DNA of 64,000 nucleotides from Lagopus muta. Taxonomy: Eukaryota; Chordata; Aves; Galliformes; Phasianidae. Below are positions 12,961 to 23,385 of this stretch, piece by piece (position 1 is the first letter of the stretch; each line of letters opens with the position of its first letter). The DNA is taken from assembly GCF_023343835.1 (NCBI RefSeq), contig NC_064444.1:13338219-13402218 (forward strand), given 5' to 3'. A model generated the notes under the pieces. That model saw nothing but the letters and a program-made list of their open reading frames with translations, ran no database searches and was not told the origin of the DNA. A program made the translations under genes and the position numbers.

Positions 12961-13846
12961 TAATAGCTTTGGCAAGCAAATTTCCCTTCCTGTAACAGAA
13001 TTCTGATTTGAATGTACCTGGCTCCAACTTTCCATCATTTCTTTTTGCATCGTCTTTGTGTCCTCAGCTAAGGAGCCTACTATCAAACGTTTGTTTTCTA
13101 TTAGGTGACCACAGAATGTAACCAGGCAACATCTTCTGTGCTCAGGTAGTTCCACAATTATTTCTCTATGCATCACTGTTTTATTAACTGCTTTCTTCTC
13201 AGAACTGTCTGTAACTTACCTGTTGCTCGATGCCAGCTCAGATGCAGTTTTTAAGCAGATTCTAGCAATGCTGAACATAATGGTTAAAAAATACTGTTAT
13301 TCCTGATTAGTCTCAGAATCTCATTGTTTTCATTGTCAAGTGACTATTCAGTTTAATTTACTTGAAGACTTTTCCAGAAAACCATCCTACTCTCCATTTA
13401 TCTTGTAAATAAAGCCTTTTGTTTGTTAAATATGCTATTTCAATTCCAACCTTAATGGCTGGGGTATTTTGGGTGGGGATTTTTTGTATGTGCATGTGTT
13501 ATGTGTGGGTTTTTTTTTTGGTTTTTTTTTTTTCAGTTGTCCAAACAAAGGAAGAAAAAGGGGGTTGTTTTCATGTGTTGCGCTGCTGCAACCAATGTTT
13601 GCAAAATTGCAGCCAAGTGTCATAATATAAGAACACCAATTGACTCTTTCTGAAATATTTTTAGGCAGTTTGCATTGTCTCAGTGTTTGACCAGTGTCAC
13701 ACTGGACTTCTTGAAGTGGCTTGACATAATCTCGCTCTATACTGTAATTTCACTTTCTCACATTCAGTCATAGTTTAAGATGACTTCTCTCATCTGGACA
13801 GAAATACACCAGGATTGCTCTAGCTGTCTGACTACATACTGTCACC
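12961..13846. other. Non-coding stretch with poly-T runs
   Basis: No gene recognised. It contains two T runs separated by GG at about 13510-13533. Frames across it show no domain or splice context. Confidence 0.45.
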
Positions 13847-13939
13847 TTAAAAGTTTAATTTCTGTCTCTTGGCCATCAGCTCATTGAGTGACTTGAATGA
13901 GTTGCTGGCTTGCTCTGTTCTGCTGTTTTTATTTCTTAC

Positions 13940-14182
13940 CTCTGTCTTTCTTACCTTTTTAGATAACAAACTCTGAATCAGACAGGTCTGTTTCACAACA
14001 TGTAACCTACTGGTGTGAGACATTTTAGAAGTAGCTGATTTTTGAATGATAAATTTAGGCTTTTCCATTATATCCCAGATATTTTGTGTGTTTTCACTGT
14101 TGATATTTGGCTGTTGCCACAGGTCTTTAAACACAGGCTTTGTCTGATCAAACTGTCCTCTTCCAGTCGAGTAGGCCCTCAT
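13940..14182 (-). other. Coding-like segment with two strong splice donors
   Basis: A minus-strand frame of 111 codons (14182-13847) has a protein-like composition rich in Lys, Ser, Asn and Gln (includes KPVFKDLWQQPNINSENTQN). It is interrupted by two near-consensus 5' splice sites, AAAAAG|GTAAGA (last exon base 13955) and GAG|GTAAGA (last base 13940), exactly 15 bp apart and therefore in frame with each other. No convincing acceptor with a long pyrimidine tract was found upstream; a stop lies just before 14182. It may be an exon of an unrecognised gene, a transcribed non-coding exon, or chance. Confidence 0.3.
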
Positions 14183-15600
14183 AAGCTTTCAGGTTAGTGC
14201 AACATCCGCTAGTTTGGAGAATCAAAGGATCTCTATACTTGGGCTCAGTCATGCACACAAATGCATGTACAAAGAAACAGAAATATTTCTCTATGTCTAG
14301 TCTAATTCACTTCCTAATTACTCCACAAATTATTTTCCCTAGTTGAATACATAGCTTAGCAAACTTTGTCCTGGTACACTGAGTGGAGGTGACTGTCATC
14401 ATTGTTGGATCTATTCTCTTCTAGAGCCACTGGGTGTTCATTATTGTGCAGCTTTGAGGAATTGTCTGCAGAGAGAAGTTACCAAACAAGTCACACATAG
14501 GGCTAGCAGCAAAGAGCAAATACCAAGGGTACTTCAGTTCCCTTAGTAACAGCAAGTAGGTGTCCATTTTGGTGAATTTCTTCTGCCTTATGACTTACCA
14601 GCTCTCTCTCCCTCCATTAACCTTGCCCATTCCACATTTCCACACAGTAATTCTTTTAAGTTCTATCTAGCCTACAATTCTTCCTTCAGATGTCTTTTTT
14701 TGTTCATGTTTCTTTTATCTCATCCTCCAATCCATGTCCCTTCCTCCCATAGAAAAGCTTACTTAAAGGGCAGTATATTTAAAGCCATATTTGTGTTAAA
14801 CCTCTCTCCCCGTCTCTTCATAGTCATCTGAGCTGTAAACTTTGAGACAGTAATTGTTCATAACAAGCATTTGGTGCAGAACTTGGAAGTACAAGATTTG
14901 TACTTGGCAGGTGCCAAGGTACCATCAGTGTTTGCTTTTTCAATACAAATGAACTGGATAGACCGTTTCCTCCTTCATCTATTATTTGAAGAGAGCAACA
15001 GCTACATGCTTTTAAGAAGGACTTTAGGTTTATAGATGAAAAGGTATATAAATGCTAATTATTAATTATCAGTAATCATTAGCATTCTTGTTCCCTCTTA
15101 CCAGTGCTCTCATTTGCAGCATATACTCTAACAGGTCGTTTTCCTTTTTTCTTCAGTGCTTTCTAACAAAGCGTATTAAAGCAATGATAAGTGGTTGTTA
15201 GCAGTGAGACCTAGATTTTTTCAGTTTAGCTCAGACTTTGATTTTTTCTGTGTCTGGGTTTTTGTGTGGCTGATAGTGCCTTTCTTCTTCATGTATGCTA
15301 CGTATGATGAAAACATTCTAGGAATTTCCAGATAACATTATGGTGTTTGTGCTTCAACACACACACGCTCACAAATGGCTTTTATTACCTTTTGATTCTG
15401 TGTGTTTTTGCATTATTTAATTTCTTGGTTTTTTAAAAGCATGTTTTCCAGTGGTTGCAAAATTCCATCACTTAATTACCAAGATGATATAAATACTAGC
15501 TATGGAAGAACTTTTTCTTATTACACCAATTGGAACCACAGGAAACAATGAATTAGAAACAGCATATTCCAAGAGTGGCTTGCTCTCTTCTACCATTTGG
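14183..15600. other. Non-coding stretch
   Basis: Nothing gene-like was seen. It contains the inverted repeat at 15051-15086, listed separately, and an imperfect (CA)n run near 15357-15366. Confidence 0.45.
15051..15086. repeat. Inverted repeat, 9-bp arms, TAAT cores
   Basis: AATGCTAAT at 15051-15059 pairs perfectly with ATTAGCATT at 15078-15086 across an 18-nt spacer that itself contains TTAAT and TAAT. Paired TAAT cores resemble homeodomain sites; the regulatory role is inference. Confidence 0.75.
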
Positions 15601-16060
15601 AGCCTTGCCAGAATATTCCTAGATCTTCCCATGTGTCCCGTGACACAGCATAGGAATTCCTTGTTCGTATGAATTTCCCAGTGTGACCTAGGAATACACA
15701 AGCATTCTAGAAATTTCTGAGTTACTTCTAGGAGTCTTGAGTGTCAATACTCTATAGGAATTTTGTGATCTTCCTAGGAATTTCCTTGTGCCCAGGAATT
15801 GTCTTGTGCTTTTTAGTAATCACTAGATCCAGTATCTTTCCAGAAGTTTTTGAGTGCTTTCCAGGAAACTTGATAAGCTTTCCAGGATCCCTGGATCTAG
15901 AACACTTCTAGAAATATTTGAGCACTTTCTAGGAATTTCAAGAGCTTTCTTTGCTCTCTCCAGGAATTCTGAGATTGAGAACCCTTCCAGGGATTTTTCA
16001 GTGCTGTCCACAAATTCCTTAATCTAACAAACAGAAAAGTTCCAGAAAGGTTCTTCCAAG
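15600..16060. repeat. Degenerate minisatellite, unit about 20-25 bp
   Basis: Variants of a core close to TTTCCAGGAATTTCTTGAG recur at roughly 20-25 bp spacing: near 15649, 15706, 15730, 15757, 15775, 15793, 15840, 15861, 15881, 15907, 15930, 15960 and 15988. The minus-strand frame at 15823-16011 reflects this as a repeating 7-8 residue pattern (SLEGFSISEFLER, then ALEIPRK). Strong divergence between units implies an old array; the edges are soft. Confidence 0.7.
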
Positions 16061-18071
16061 TGTTTTCCCTTCCTTTCTATGATATTATCATTGCTTCCTA
16101 ATGATTTTTCCATTTCTAAGAAACTACTATTGCTTTTCAAGAATTCCAGGAATACGTGTAAATTCTGAAGCAACACCAAAAACTCAGCCTACATTATTTG
16201 GTGCTTGGGAGATTTAATCGTTCAGATGGTTTTGTAATGCTGTTTCTGTGGACTGTGCCAGTGCAGAAGCATGGCTTTTGGTGTTAAATGTCCCATGCAC
16301 TATTATACATCTCATGTTACTGAGGAGAGAAATTGGAACAGGATGCAAGTTGCCCATGTCTGTATTAAATTTGTGTGGAAAACACATCCAGAAAACATTA
16401 GACTGCTTGCTTTGTTTTGTATGTTCATACAGCACTGCACCTCCTTTTTCCTATAGCATGTGAGTGTCTTCTTTCTATTATTTGAGATCAACACAGAAGT
16501 TCGCAATCGATTTTTCAAAGTGTAAACTATCTTTTAAAGTCTTGAAAGTTCATTTTATGAAACCAGATCAAATGGTTCTGACATTTGCTATCTAGACATT
16601 TAAAGAGATTCTATAGATGCAATGCCATCTTTCACTGGATGATTTGCTTTAGATAAAGGGCTAACCTGCATCTATCATTATAAACACAAGGAGTCTAGAA
16701 TATGTGATCAATGTCCTGGAGAGAAACATTCCTTAAATGTTAATCCATCGCTTTAACTTTTGTTCCTTCTTGTTCTTGCATGAAAGTGGGATTTGATATC
16801 AGCTGAATTCCTCTGTCATTTAAAAAGAACTGTTAAAACTAAAATGCTTGTTTCTAAAATTGTTTCTCTCAGTTTTCGAATTTAGCCTAGTAATTCGTCA
16901 GGAAAGTAATTACAAATAACAAATATGCTGCATTCAAATCAAGAAATTGAAAAGCAGCATCAAGTCAAAGTAAAAATGAAGGCTTAATCTATCTACCTAC
17001 ATAGCCATTTAAATTGAAGTGTTTTTGACTGAAACATAATTAATTTGCCTGTAAGTATGATGTGAAATTTCTTTAAGGTTAGTGAATTGAATTGTACACG
17101 TCTTTTGCACAGTGTCAGAAAAAAGTAACCATAATGTGCCTTTATCCAGTTAAACACCAGCAGGCAATACGTGTATGGTGGAACAATATCAAATTTATTG
17201 TTTAAGGATGATATATCATTACCTTGTTGACATAGGTGATGTCTAAAACCTTATTGCCACGTGATATCTAACCGAATGCTATAAACTTGATCTTTGAATC
17301 CAGGCACAAGCTAAGAATTTCCAGATTTGTTAGCATGTTATGGTTTTACTTTTTAAGGATCTATTAGATTAATTACCACATTTGTCCTGACAGTTGAGAA
17401 CAACCATACATTGCAATCATGCTGCTAGTTGGTTTGGCTGAAGCTTGCAAGTTGTTGCGGTGTTAAGTCAGAATCTTTGAAATATTCCCAATCCGTGGCC
17501 TGAATATTTCAGTCCCTTGACTAGCCTACATCAGAATTGCAGTTACTTTTTCATAAAATAGCCTAGATGGGATTTTTACATACTTCAGTGTTCAAAATAT
17601 TTTGCAAATTGGTTAATTTATACATCCCATTCTTAAATGGTAGGAGGAGATGAATGTTATTCCAGGTTTACAGATGGGAAAATAACAGTATTGTCATCTC
17701 GCAAAAGTTAGCATCAGAAATTTGTGGCAGAGATGGATCAATGGGCATGGCTGCTGCATGGATGGCCGTGTGCCTACAGGTACTGTGCTGGCTTCATGTG
17801 GGCCTGTTCAGACCCCAGATCTACCTGAAGTAATCAGTGTGAAGTTTAACACGTCTAACATTACTGTGGTTAATGGCGCTGCTTTGTTGAATGTGGGTAC
17901 AGCTAAAAGGTGGCTGATGTTCTGTTACTGTGGAGTTTCTCGCTACAAATTCATATACCTTATCACCTCATATGCTATGTTATTCTATAGAAGTATTGCA
18001 CTAATGGAATGTAATTATTCTTTTTATTGCTGGGATCAATTTATTGATGCAGGTGATAATAAGAACATAAT
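16061..18071. other. Non-coding stretch
   Basis: The longest non-repeat plus-strand frame of the window (129 codons, 17722-18111) lies at its end, but it shows no domain, no codon bias and no convincing flanking splice sites, and it runs into a palindrome. I do not treat it as a gene. Confidence 0.4.
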
Positions 18072-18094
18072 TTCCCCAACAGTATGTTGGGGAA
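18072..18094. repeat. Near-perfect palindrome, 10-bp arms, 3-nt spacer
   Basis: TTCCCCAACA and TGTTGGGGAA are exact reverse complements separated by GTA. The tight loop would allow a stable hairpin or a dimeric protein site. Confidence 0.9.
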
Positions 18095-18125
18095 TGTACT
18101 GTGATGATTGATTAAATCGTTGGGC

Positions 18126-18156
18126 CTTTCTTTCTTTCTTTCTTTCTTTCTTTTTT
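18126..18156. repeat. (TTTC)n microsatellite
   Basis: About six TTTC units followed by a short T run. Confidence 0.95.
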
Positions 18157-18660
18157 AATCATACCATAGAGAACATAGGAAAGAAAGTTCAGGAACTACC
18201 CAGGACATAACCTTGTTATTATATACTGAGCAGTAAAATAGCCACAATGTAAAATAGTCCAGATTTCACCACAGAATCTATCTGGTCTGTTCTTGGCAAC
18301 ATTATGAAAGTTCACTGGAATTGCAAATCCTATCATTTAGTGAATAAAAATTTATGTATGTATCATTTCTTTATAGCAGACACAACTCTTCAACATTATA
18401 TTTATGTGTAATGTGGCATAGCTAATGGATCCTTGTACTGATTGCATAGAAGACAATAGCTTTGTGTCTGTGAAACTAATAGGCCTTCTGCAAGAAACAA
18501 GCTGCAGTAGCAATTTGAGACTTTGAAAGCAAATAGAAATGCATAGATGGCTAAGTTAAGGAATATAAAGGAGGTATGGTGCTTTCCACTCCAAATAAAG
18601 GACTGAAATGAATGTAGGCTGCATTACCAAGAGTCTTACTGTCAAGTAAATGATCATATA

Positions 18661-19200
18661 CTAAACACAGTCCTCAAGATTCAGAGCTGAGTGCAGGGGG
18701 ACATTCACATCCATGCTCCTGCTGGCTACACTATTTCTGATACAAGCCAGGGTGCCATTGGCCTTCTTGGCCACCTGGGCACACTGCTGACTGCTGTTCA
18801 GCTGAGCATCGACCACAGCTCCCAGGTCTGTTTTCTCCATATATTTCACCCTGCCTGATCCTGTAGCTTGCCTGGGATTGTTGTGACCAGAGTGCAGGAC
18901 CTGGCACTTGGTCTTGTTCAACTTCATCCCAGTGGCCTCAGCCCAGTGATGCAACCTGTCCAGATCCCTCTGAGGCCTTCCTACCCTCAGGCAGATTGAC
19001 AGTTCTTCCCGGGTTGGTGTCATCTGCAGGCTTACTGGGGGTGCACTCGATTTCCTCATCCAAATCATCAATAGAGATATTAGACAGGATGGTCCTGAGT
19101 ACTGGCACATGGGAAACACCACTTGTGACCCGTTGCTGTCTGGATTTAACTCTATTCATCACCACTCTCTAAGCCTAGCCATCCAGCCAGAGTAGAAGTT
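18661..19200 (-). mobile_element. CR1 LINE fragment, ORF2 reverse-transcriptase C-terminal half
   Basis: Antisense CR1, about 0.54 kb, missing both ends. In minus-strand frames it keeps the reverse-transcriptase palm region after the GVPQGSVL motif (here SGVSHVPVL), the [14 protein letters not shown] segment, a degenerate catalytic box ([10 protein letters not shown] where CR1 has FADDT), then [17 protein letters not shown] and [25 protein letters not shown] frameshift separates the two frames that carry these pieces (19165-18938 and 19122-18661). The element is dead. It lacks the CR1 3' terminal repeats at its low-coordinate edge, so the 3' end was lost after insertion. Confidence 0.93.
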
Positions 19201-19570
19201 ATCTGGTGGATTACCCCGTTTTTCTTAACTCCATGTTGTTTATAAAACAAAAAAATTGTTGAACTAATACCATCCTTTTCAAAATTACTACAGTTGAAGC
19301 TAAGTTTAGAGCAACAAAAGGGGGCTACAATGTCATTTGAAAAAAGAAACTTATGTAGTTTAGCGAAATCATCATTTTCTTTTATGTTACAACTTCAGCA
19401 AAAAACAGCCAATCTTTCATCCAGTGCTGAAATGACAGGTGCTGGTAGTCAACCTTCTATCTGGCTTGAGTGACAAATTACACACTGAAATAAAAACCAA
19501 GCAAAGGAAGATGTCCAAACTCTACTAAAAGATGCAGAATGTATTTTAACCAATAGCAAGGAGTGACTAA

Positions 19571-19618
19571 TGCTAACCTCACAATTTGCATACAGATTTT
19601 GGTTAGCAGAGTGCTAAC
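19571..19618. repeat. Three TGCTAAC/GTTAGCA motifs, one an inverted pair
   Basis: TGCTAACC occurs near 19571, its reverse complement GGTTAGCA at 19601-19608, and TGCTAAC again at 19612-19618. The last two form a 7-bp inverted repeat with a GAG spacer. They lie just upstream of the 19641-19705 hairpin. Confidence 0.7.
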
Positions 19619-19640
19619 TGACTGTTTTGCACAACAGATA

Positions 19641-19705
19641 GGTTAATGTACTGTGCTTGAGTGCATTTAAGCAGTAAATGAAGCACTCAAGTGCCATTAG
19701 CGACC
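19641..19705. other. Long imperfect hairpin, pre-miRNA-like
   Basis: A 65-nt stem-loop. From the outside inwards the pairs are GGT with ACC, TAATG with CATTA, GTGCTTGAGTGC with GCACTCAAGTGC (12 bp with two G-U wobbles), and ATTTA with TAAAT around the loop AGCAG. Bulges are TACT (5' arm), GAA (inner 3' arm) and GCG (outer 3' arm). That is 25 pairs in 65 nt. The shape resembles a miRNA precursor, but no known miRNA seed was recognised. It could also be a fold-back transposon remnant or a chance palindrome. Confidence 0.5.
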
Positions 19706-19743
19706 CAGAAAAGAAGAAAGCAGCTGAAGTGATGGAGTTATTT

Positions 19744-19785
19744 TTGTGTTTCTGTTTTGTTTTGTGTTTTGTTTTGTTTTTGTTC
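19744..19785. repeat. (TTTTG)n low-complexity tract
   Basis: Imperfect TTTTG/TTTTGTG units. Confidence 0.85.
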
Positions 19786-20367
19786 CCTTCTCCCCTCCTC
19801 TGCTTTTATTGGCCTGGATGAAAGTTACCAAGAGGAAAACAGATGTAAGACAGAGATGACTTGAAAGGACAGGTAATTAATATCGTCTGCCTTAACGTTC
19901 TTATCTTGATGGGTTGATGTTTACAGTGCTGACCCTGGGGTGGGGGGAGGCACGACCTCCTCAATATGAAATGAGGAAAGTCCAAAGGCTTTTGAGCTTC
20001 ACAGAAAGCTTTGCTCCGTCTGTGAAGTGCAAACAGCTTGATTTTTTTTTTGCCTGTGAACACTGTCTTGCAACAGTCTCTATTCTAAGAGCAAGCTCTT
20101 TTAACTTTCTTTCCACTAAGAAGCAGCCTGTTAATAGCATTTCGTATGGTACTACTTTTTCTTCTTAGTTTTCTTTTGCTTTTAATTTGCTTGGTAATAA
20201 ACTCACATCAAATGACTAAGAATTTATGGGGAAGGGGAAGAGAGGACTGCAGAAAAGCAACATTATTTCCAGTGGTTGATTTCCTCCTCATAGCCTCAAA
20301 TATATATCACCTTTTGCACTTAATTATTTCTGACATTTTGTCCATCATATTGTAATGAGCTTCTTCA

Positions 20368-20459
20368 GAGGAAATAAAAACAGCTTGTCTCTTTGAAAAC
20401 AGAGATCCAACTATTTTTTTTTGTGTTTATTATCAAAACACAAGCTGTTTTTCTTCCTC
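20368..20459. other. Long hairpin with 20-bp near-perfect arms
   Basis: The arm at 20368-20388 (begins GAGGAA, ends CAGCTTGT) is matched by the arm at 20440-20459 (ACAAGCTG to TTCCTC) with only one mismatch plus one extra base. Inside, TTTGA/TCAAA and AAACA/TGTTT can extend the stem. Total span is 92 nt with an internal T-rich loop. The size suits a pre-miRNA or a MITE-like fold-back element. No flanking target duplication or known family was recognised. Confidence 0.6.
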
Positions 20460-21188
20460 AAAGGACACATCGCCGTACAATGGAAGAAACATCAAGAATT
20501 AGATTAGACAGCATCAAGTTCACATGAAAGAAAATACATTTCTTTAAACAGAGGGTTTTTTTTTTAAGGAAGAGAAAAGATGTGAGGATTTAATAATCTA
20601 ACTCTTTCCCAGAGTGTGCTACTTTCTCTGCATGGATGTGATAGTAGTGAACCAAATGGCTGATTTCATGATAACAGTCTAATTGTGAACAAGGGGCTTG
20701 AATTAACTTAATTCATTTGGGAGGTCTTTGATAATTCCTTATATTTGTAAGGTCTGGTACATTTTCTGGTTCCCTGTGCTTTTCCAAATGTGTGTGACTT
20801 TGATCATTTTACTATATTAAGCATAATTCACAGGCTAATTTACCATTTGCTTTGAGAGGTTCCTTATATAAATCTTTGACAATTTTTTCGGTATCAGCAA
20901 TTGAGTTTATTTTCTAATTATATGCACTGGGAGACAATACCATTTCCAGCAGCAACAATCAAAGATAAACCACTGAAAGTGTGGGGAGGAGCACCCAGGT
21001 TGTTGAATGGCTTAAAAGATTTCAGAATATCACGTCGCTGGCAGAGGGTGATAGCTGTTGCTTTCTATGAATGAGCATGTATCCAGATGCAATGATTTGA
21101 AATGTGTTTAAGAAATAAGTAAGTTGTTAAAGTCTTACCTATTGTACAAGCAACATGGTTGTGGGTGATCTCCAAAATTTTCTAAGCC

Positions 21189-21208
21189 ATATTAAAAAAA
21201 AAAAAAAT
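21189..21208. repeat. Poly-A run
   Basis: An uninterrupted run of about 13 A; no LINE tail can be assigned to it. Confidence 0.8.
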
Positions 21209-21448
21209 CATTTACTTTCTTCTTAGCCTGGATTCTAGTGTGTACGTATTGTATAAGTGATATACAAAGATTTTATTTACAGGTTTTTATTTTCTGATTT
21301 AAATGAATGTACTACATATATGCTTGAAGATAGAAAATGATATAAAATAAACCTGTACATCAAACCTATTTATACAATAGCAGAATTGAAGTCCTGTATT
21401 TTTTCAGTGAAGTTAGACAGTTCAATTCTTGTCAAATACACTTCTATT

Positions 21449-21738
21449 TAGAATCATAGAATCACCCAAGTTGGAAAAACCTCCAAAATCATCTAGTCCC
21501 ACCATTCACCTGCAATGACTATTTGCCTGTAAAATCACGTCCCTGAGTACTACATCTAAATGTTTCTTGAACACCTCCAGGGATGGTGAATCCTCCACTC
21601 TCACTGGGCAGCCCTTTCCTGTGCCTGATGACTCTTTCTCAGAAGAAATTCTTCCCAGAATCCAATCTCAACCTTCTATCACAACTTGAGGCAGTTTTCT
21701 CTCATGCTGTTGCAGCTATGTGGGAGAAGAGGCAAAAA
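21449..21738 (-). mobile_element. CR1 LINE 3' end, antisense
   Basis: It starts with GAATCATAGAATCACC, the reverse complement of the CR1 3' terminal repeats, and runs through the CR1 3' UTR (CCCACCATTCACCTGC, then GGGCAGCCCTTTCC, then GGGAGAAGAGGC). 5'-truncated at about 21738. The plus-strand frames here are shadows. Confidence 0.9.
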
Positions 21739-21899
21739 TCCAAAAAAACAAGAGGACTTAAATGCTTACATTCTAGTAATATTTAGAACTGCCTTTGGTA
21801 GTCTTCAGCTTAGGTTAGTTTCAAACATCCCAGGTGTTATTTTCAGCTGTGAGAATGAAGCCTCACAACAGTAGTAAGCAAGCCCCTCCAACACCCATC

Positions 21900-22233
21900 T
21901 GTCATGGTGTAGCAGAAGTGCTAAGTTGTGGCCTGAAGCAGTGATTGAGGCCCCTGGTGGGAAGGCAGGGCCAACCCAGGTGAGCTCAGGTGCATGCAAT
22001 GTACCTGAGTGACTGGGAGGGGTGGAGCCAGGATCCATTCCTTCCTAGACCTCATTTAAGGGTTGGCAGTGGAGGTGAGGCTTTTTTGTTGGAGAGTCCT
22101 GTGTACCTGAGGCATTCTAAGGGTAAGCAGGTTTTTTTTTCCTTTGTTTCTGTGTTCTTGGCTGTTGCATTTGTGTATTTTCTCACTTTTTGTAGCCTAG
22201 GATTTTGCTTCTACTCTCGTATTGCTGTGCTTT
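21900..22233 (+). mobile_element. Possible solo LTR
   Basis: This more GC-rich block starts with TGTCATGG, a start seen in many avian ERV LTRs, contains a TATA-like CATTTAAGGG box near 22055, and is flanked by a possible 5-bp duplication CCATC (21895-21899 and 22234-22238). Against it, the right end is TGCTTT rather than the usual CA, and no matching internal retroviral sequence is near. The orientation is inferred from the TATA-like box. It may be an unclassified repeat. Confidence 0.3.
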
Positions 22234-22239
22234 CCATCA

Positions 22240-23127
22240 TGTTATAGCAATATATGTGGAATGACTGGGTAGCTGAAAAATGAAAAGTCACTGAAGGTGC
22301 GTAGTTATAAAGAAACTAGTTTTATATCTGTAGAGTTATTGGAAGTCAATGAAGTTAAAATAATAGATCTAAGCTTGATGTTGCATACTTAATACAGTAT
22401 TAAGTCATCATTATCTGAATAGTTATTGGAATGTTGGAGTCACTTATTTCTGTTGTATTGAAGAAAAGGAAGGAGACAATGAAAGGAAAAAACCTATTCA
22501 CAGATATAACAATGGCTACATTTTCAAATGCTTTGATGTATTTAAGGATGTAAATAGACAACTAGTGAGCAGAGGGGGGAGTGAAGATAGTTAGCTACTA
22601 ATTCATGTGGAATTCTTTTGAAACTGATGCTAAGTGGAAAGAGTTTGCTAAGATTCTTATGATAACCTGATGGGAATCTGTTTGGAAGCTTAATGTGCTT
22701 TGAAAAGGACTGTACTTGTGGTCAACTATTGGCACGCCATCTTCAGTAACATAAATAATACATGAGTTCATTTGCTGTATGTACTGTTCAGATGCATAAC
22801 TTGATCTTTTCAGTGGGTATATTTATTAATGGTTTTAATTTTATTTTTAGACTGGTTAAAGGTAAAGAAAAAATAGGAAAAAGTAATAAGGAGCAAAGTG
22901 TTTGTTGAGACCCCATAAAGAAAATATTTGACTTTTAACATCATCGGTTGTGCATTTTGATCACATTCTAAAAGTGATTTTACTTTCTCCTGTCTCAGAA
23001 GTTATTTTGGGGATAATTTTCAGCCCAAGTGACATAAATTTGAACATGCTTAACTGTCACTGAAGGAGCATTTATCACAGAAATTACATATGATGCTCAT
23101 ATATGACGTTTTGGGGCTTGGCCTCTT
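22240..23127. other. Non-coding stretch
   Basis: Nothing recognised beyond AT-rich unique-looking sequence. Confidence 0.45.
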
Positions 23128-23137
23128 TTTCCAGATA

Positions 23138-23385
23138 ACTAGTGATAGGACAGGAGGTAATGGTTTTAACGTGTCAGGAGAGGTTCAGGTTGGGCATTAG
23201 AAGACATTTCTTTCAGAAGGGATGGTTAGGTATTGGAGGAGGCTGTGGAATTGCTGAAAGTTTTCAAGAAAAGGGTAGATATTGCACCGAGGGGCATAGT
23301 TTAGTAGGGATGGTGGGTATGGGTTGGTGGTTGGATTGGATGACCTTAGTGGTATTTTCCAACCTTAATGATTTTATGGTAATAA
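23138..23385 (+). mobile_element. CR1 LINE 3' end, sense
   Basis: It retains AGTGATAGGACAGGAGGTAA, GGAGAGGTTCAGGTTGGGCA and a decayed 3' end (TTTTCCAACCTTAATGATTTTATGG) matching the CR1 3' UTR. About 250 bp, 5'-truncated, more diverged than the 12.4 kb copy. Confidence 0.9.

Noticed and set aside
12421..13176. 251-codon minus-strand frame, the longest in the window
   Set aside because: It is antisense to a sense-oriented CR1 3' end and extends into flank; no domain.
17722..18111. 129-codon plus-strand frame
   Set aside because: No recognisable domain, no codon bias, no good splice sites, and it ends across a palindrome.
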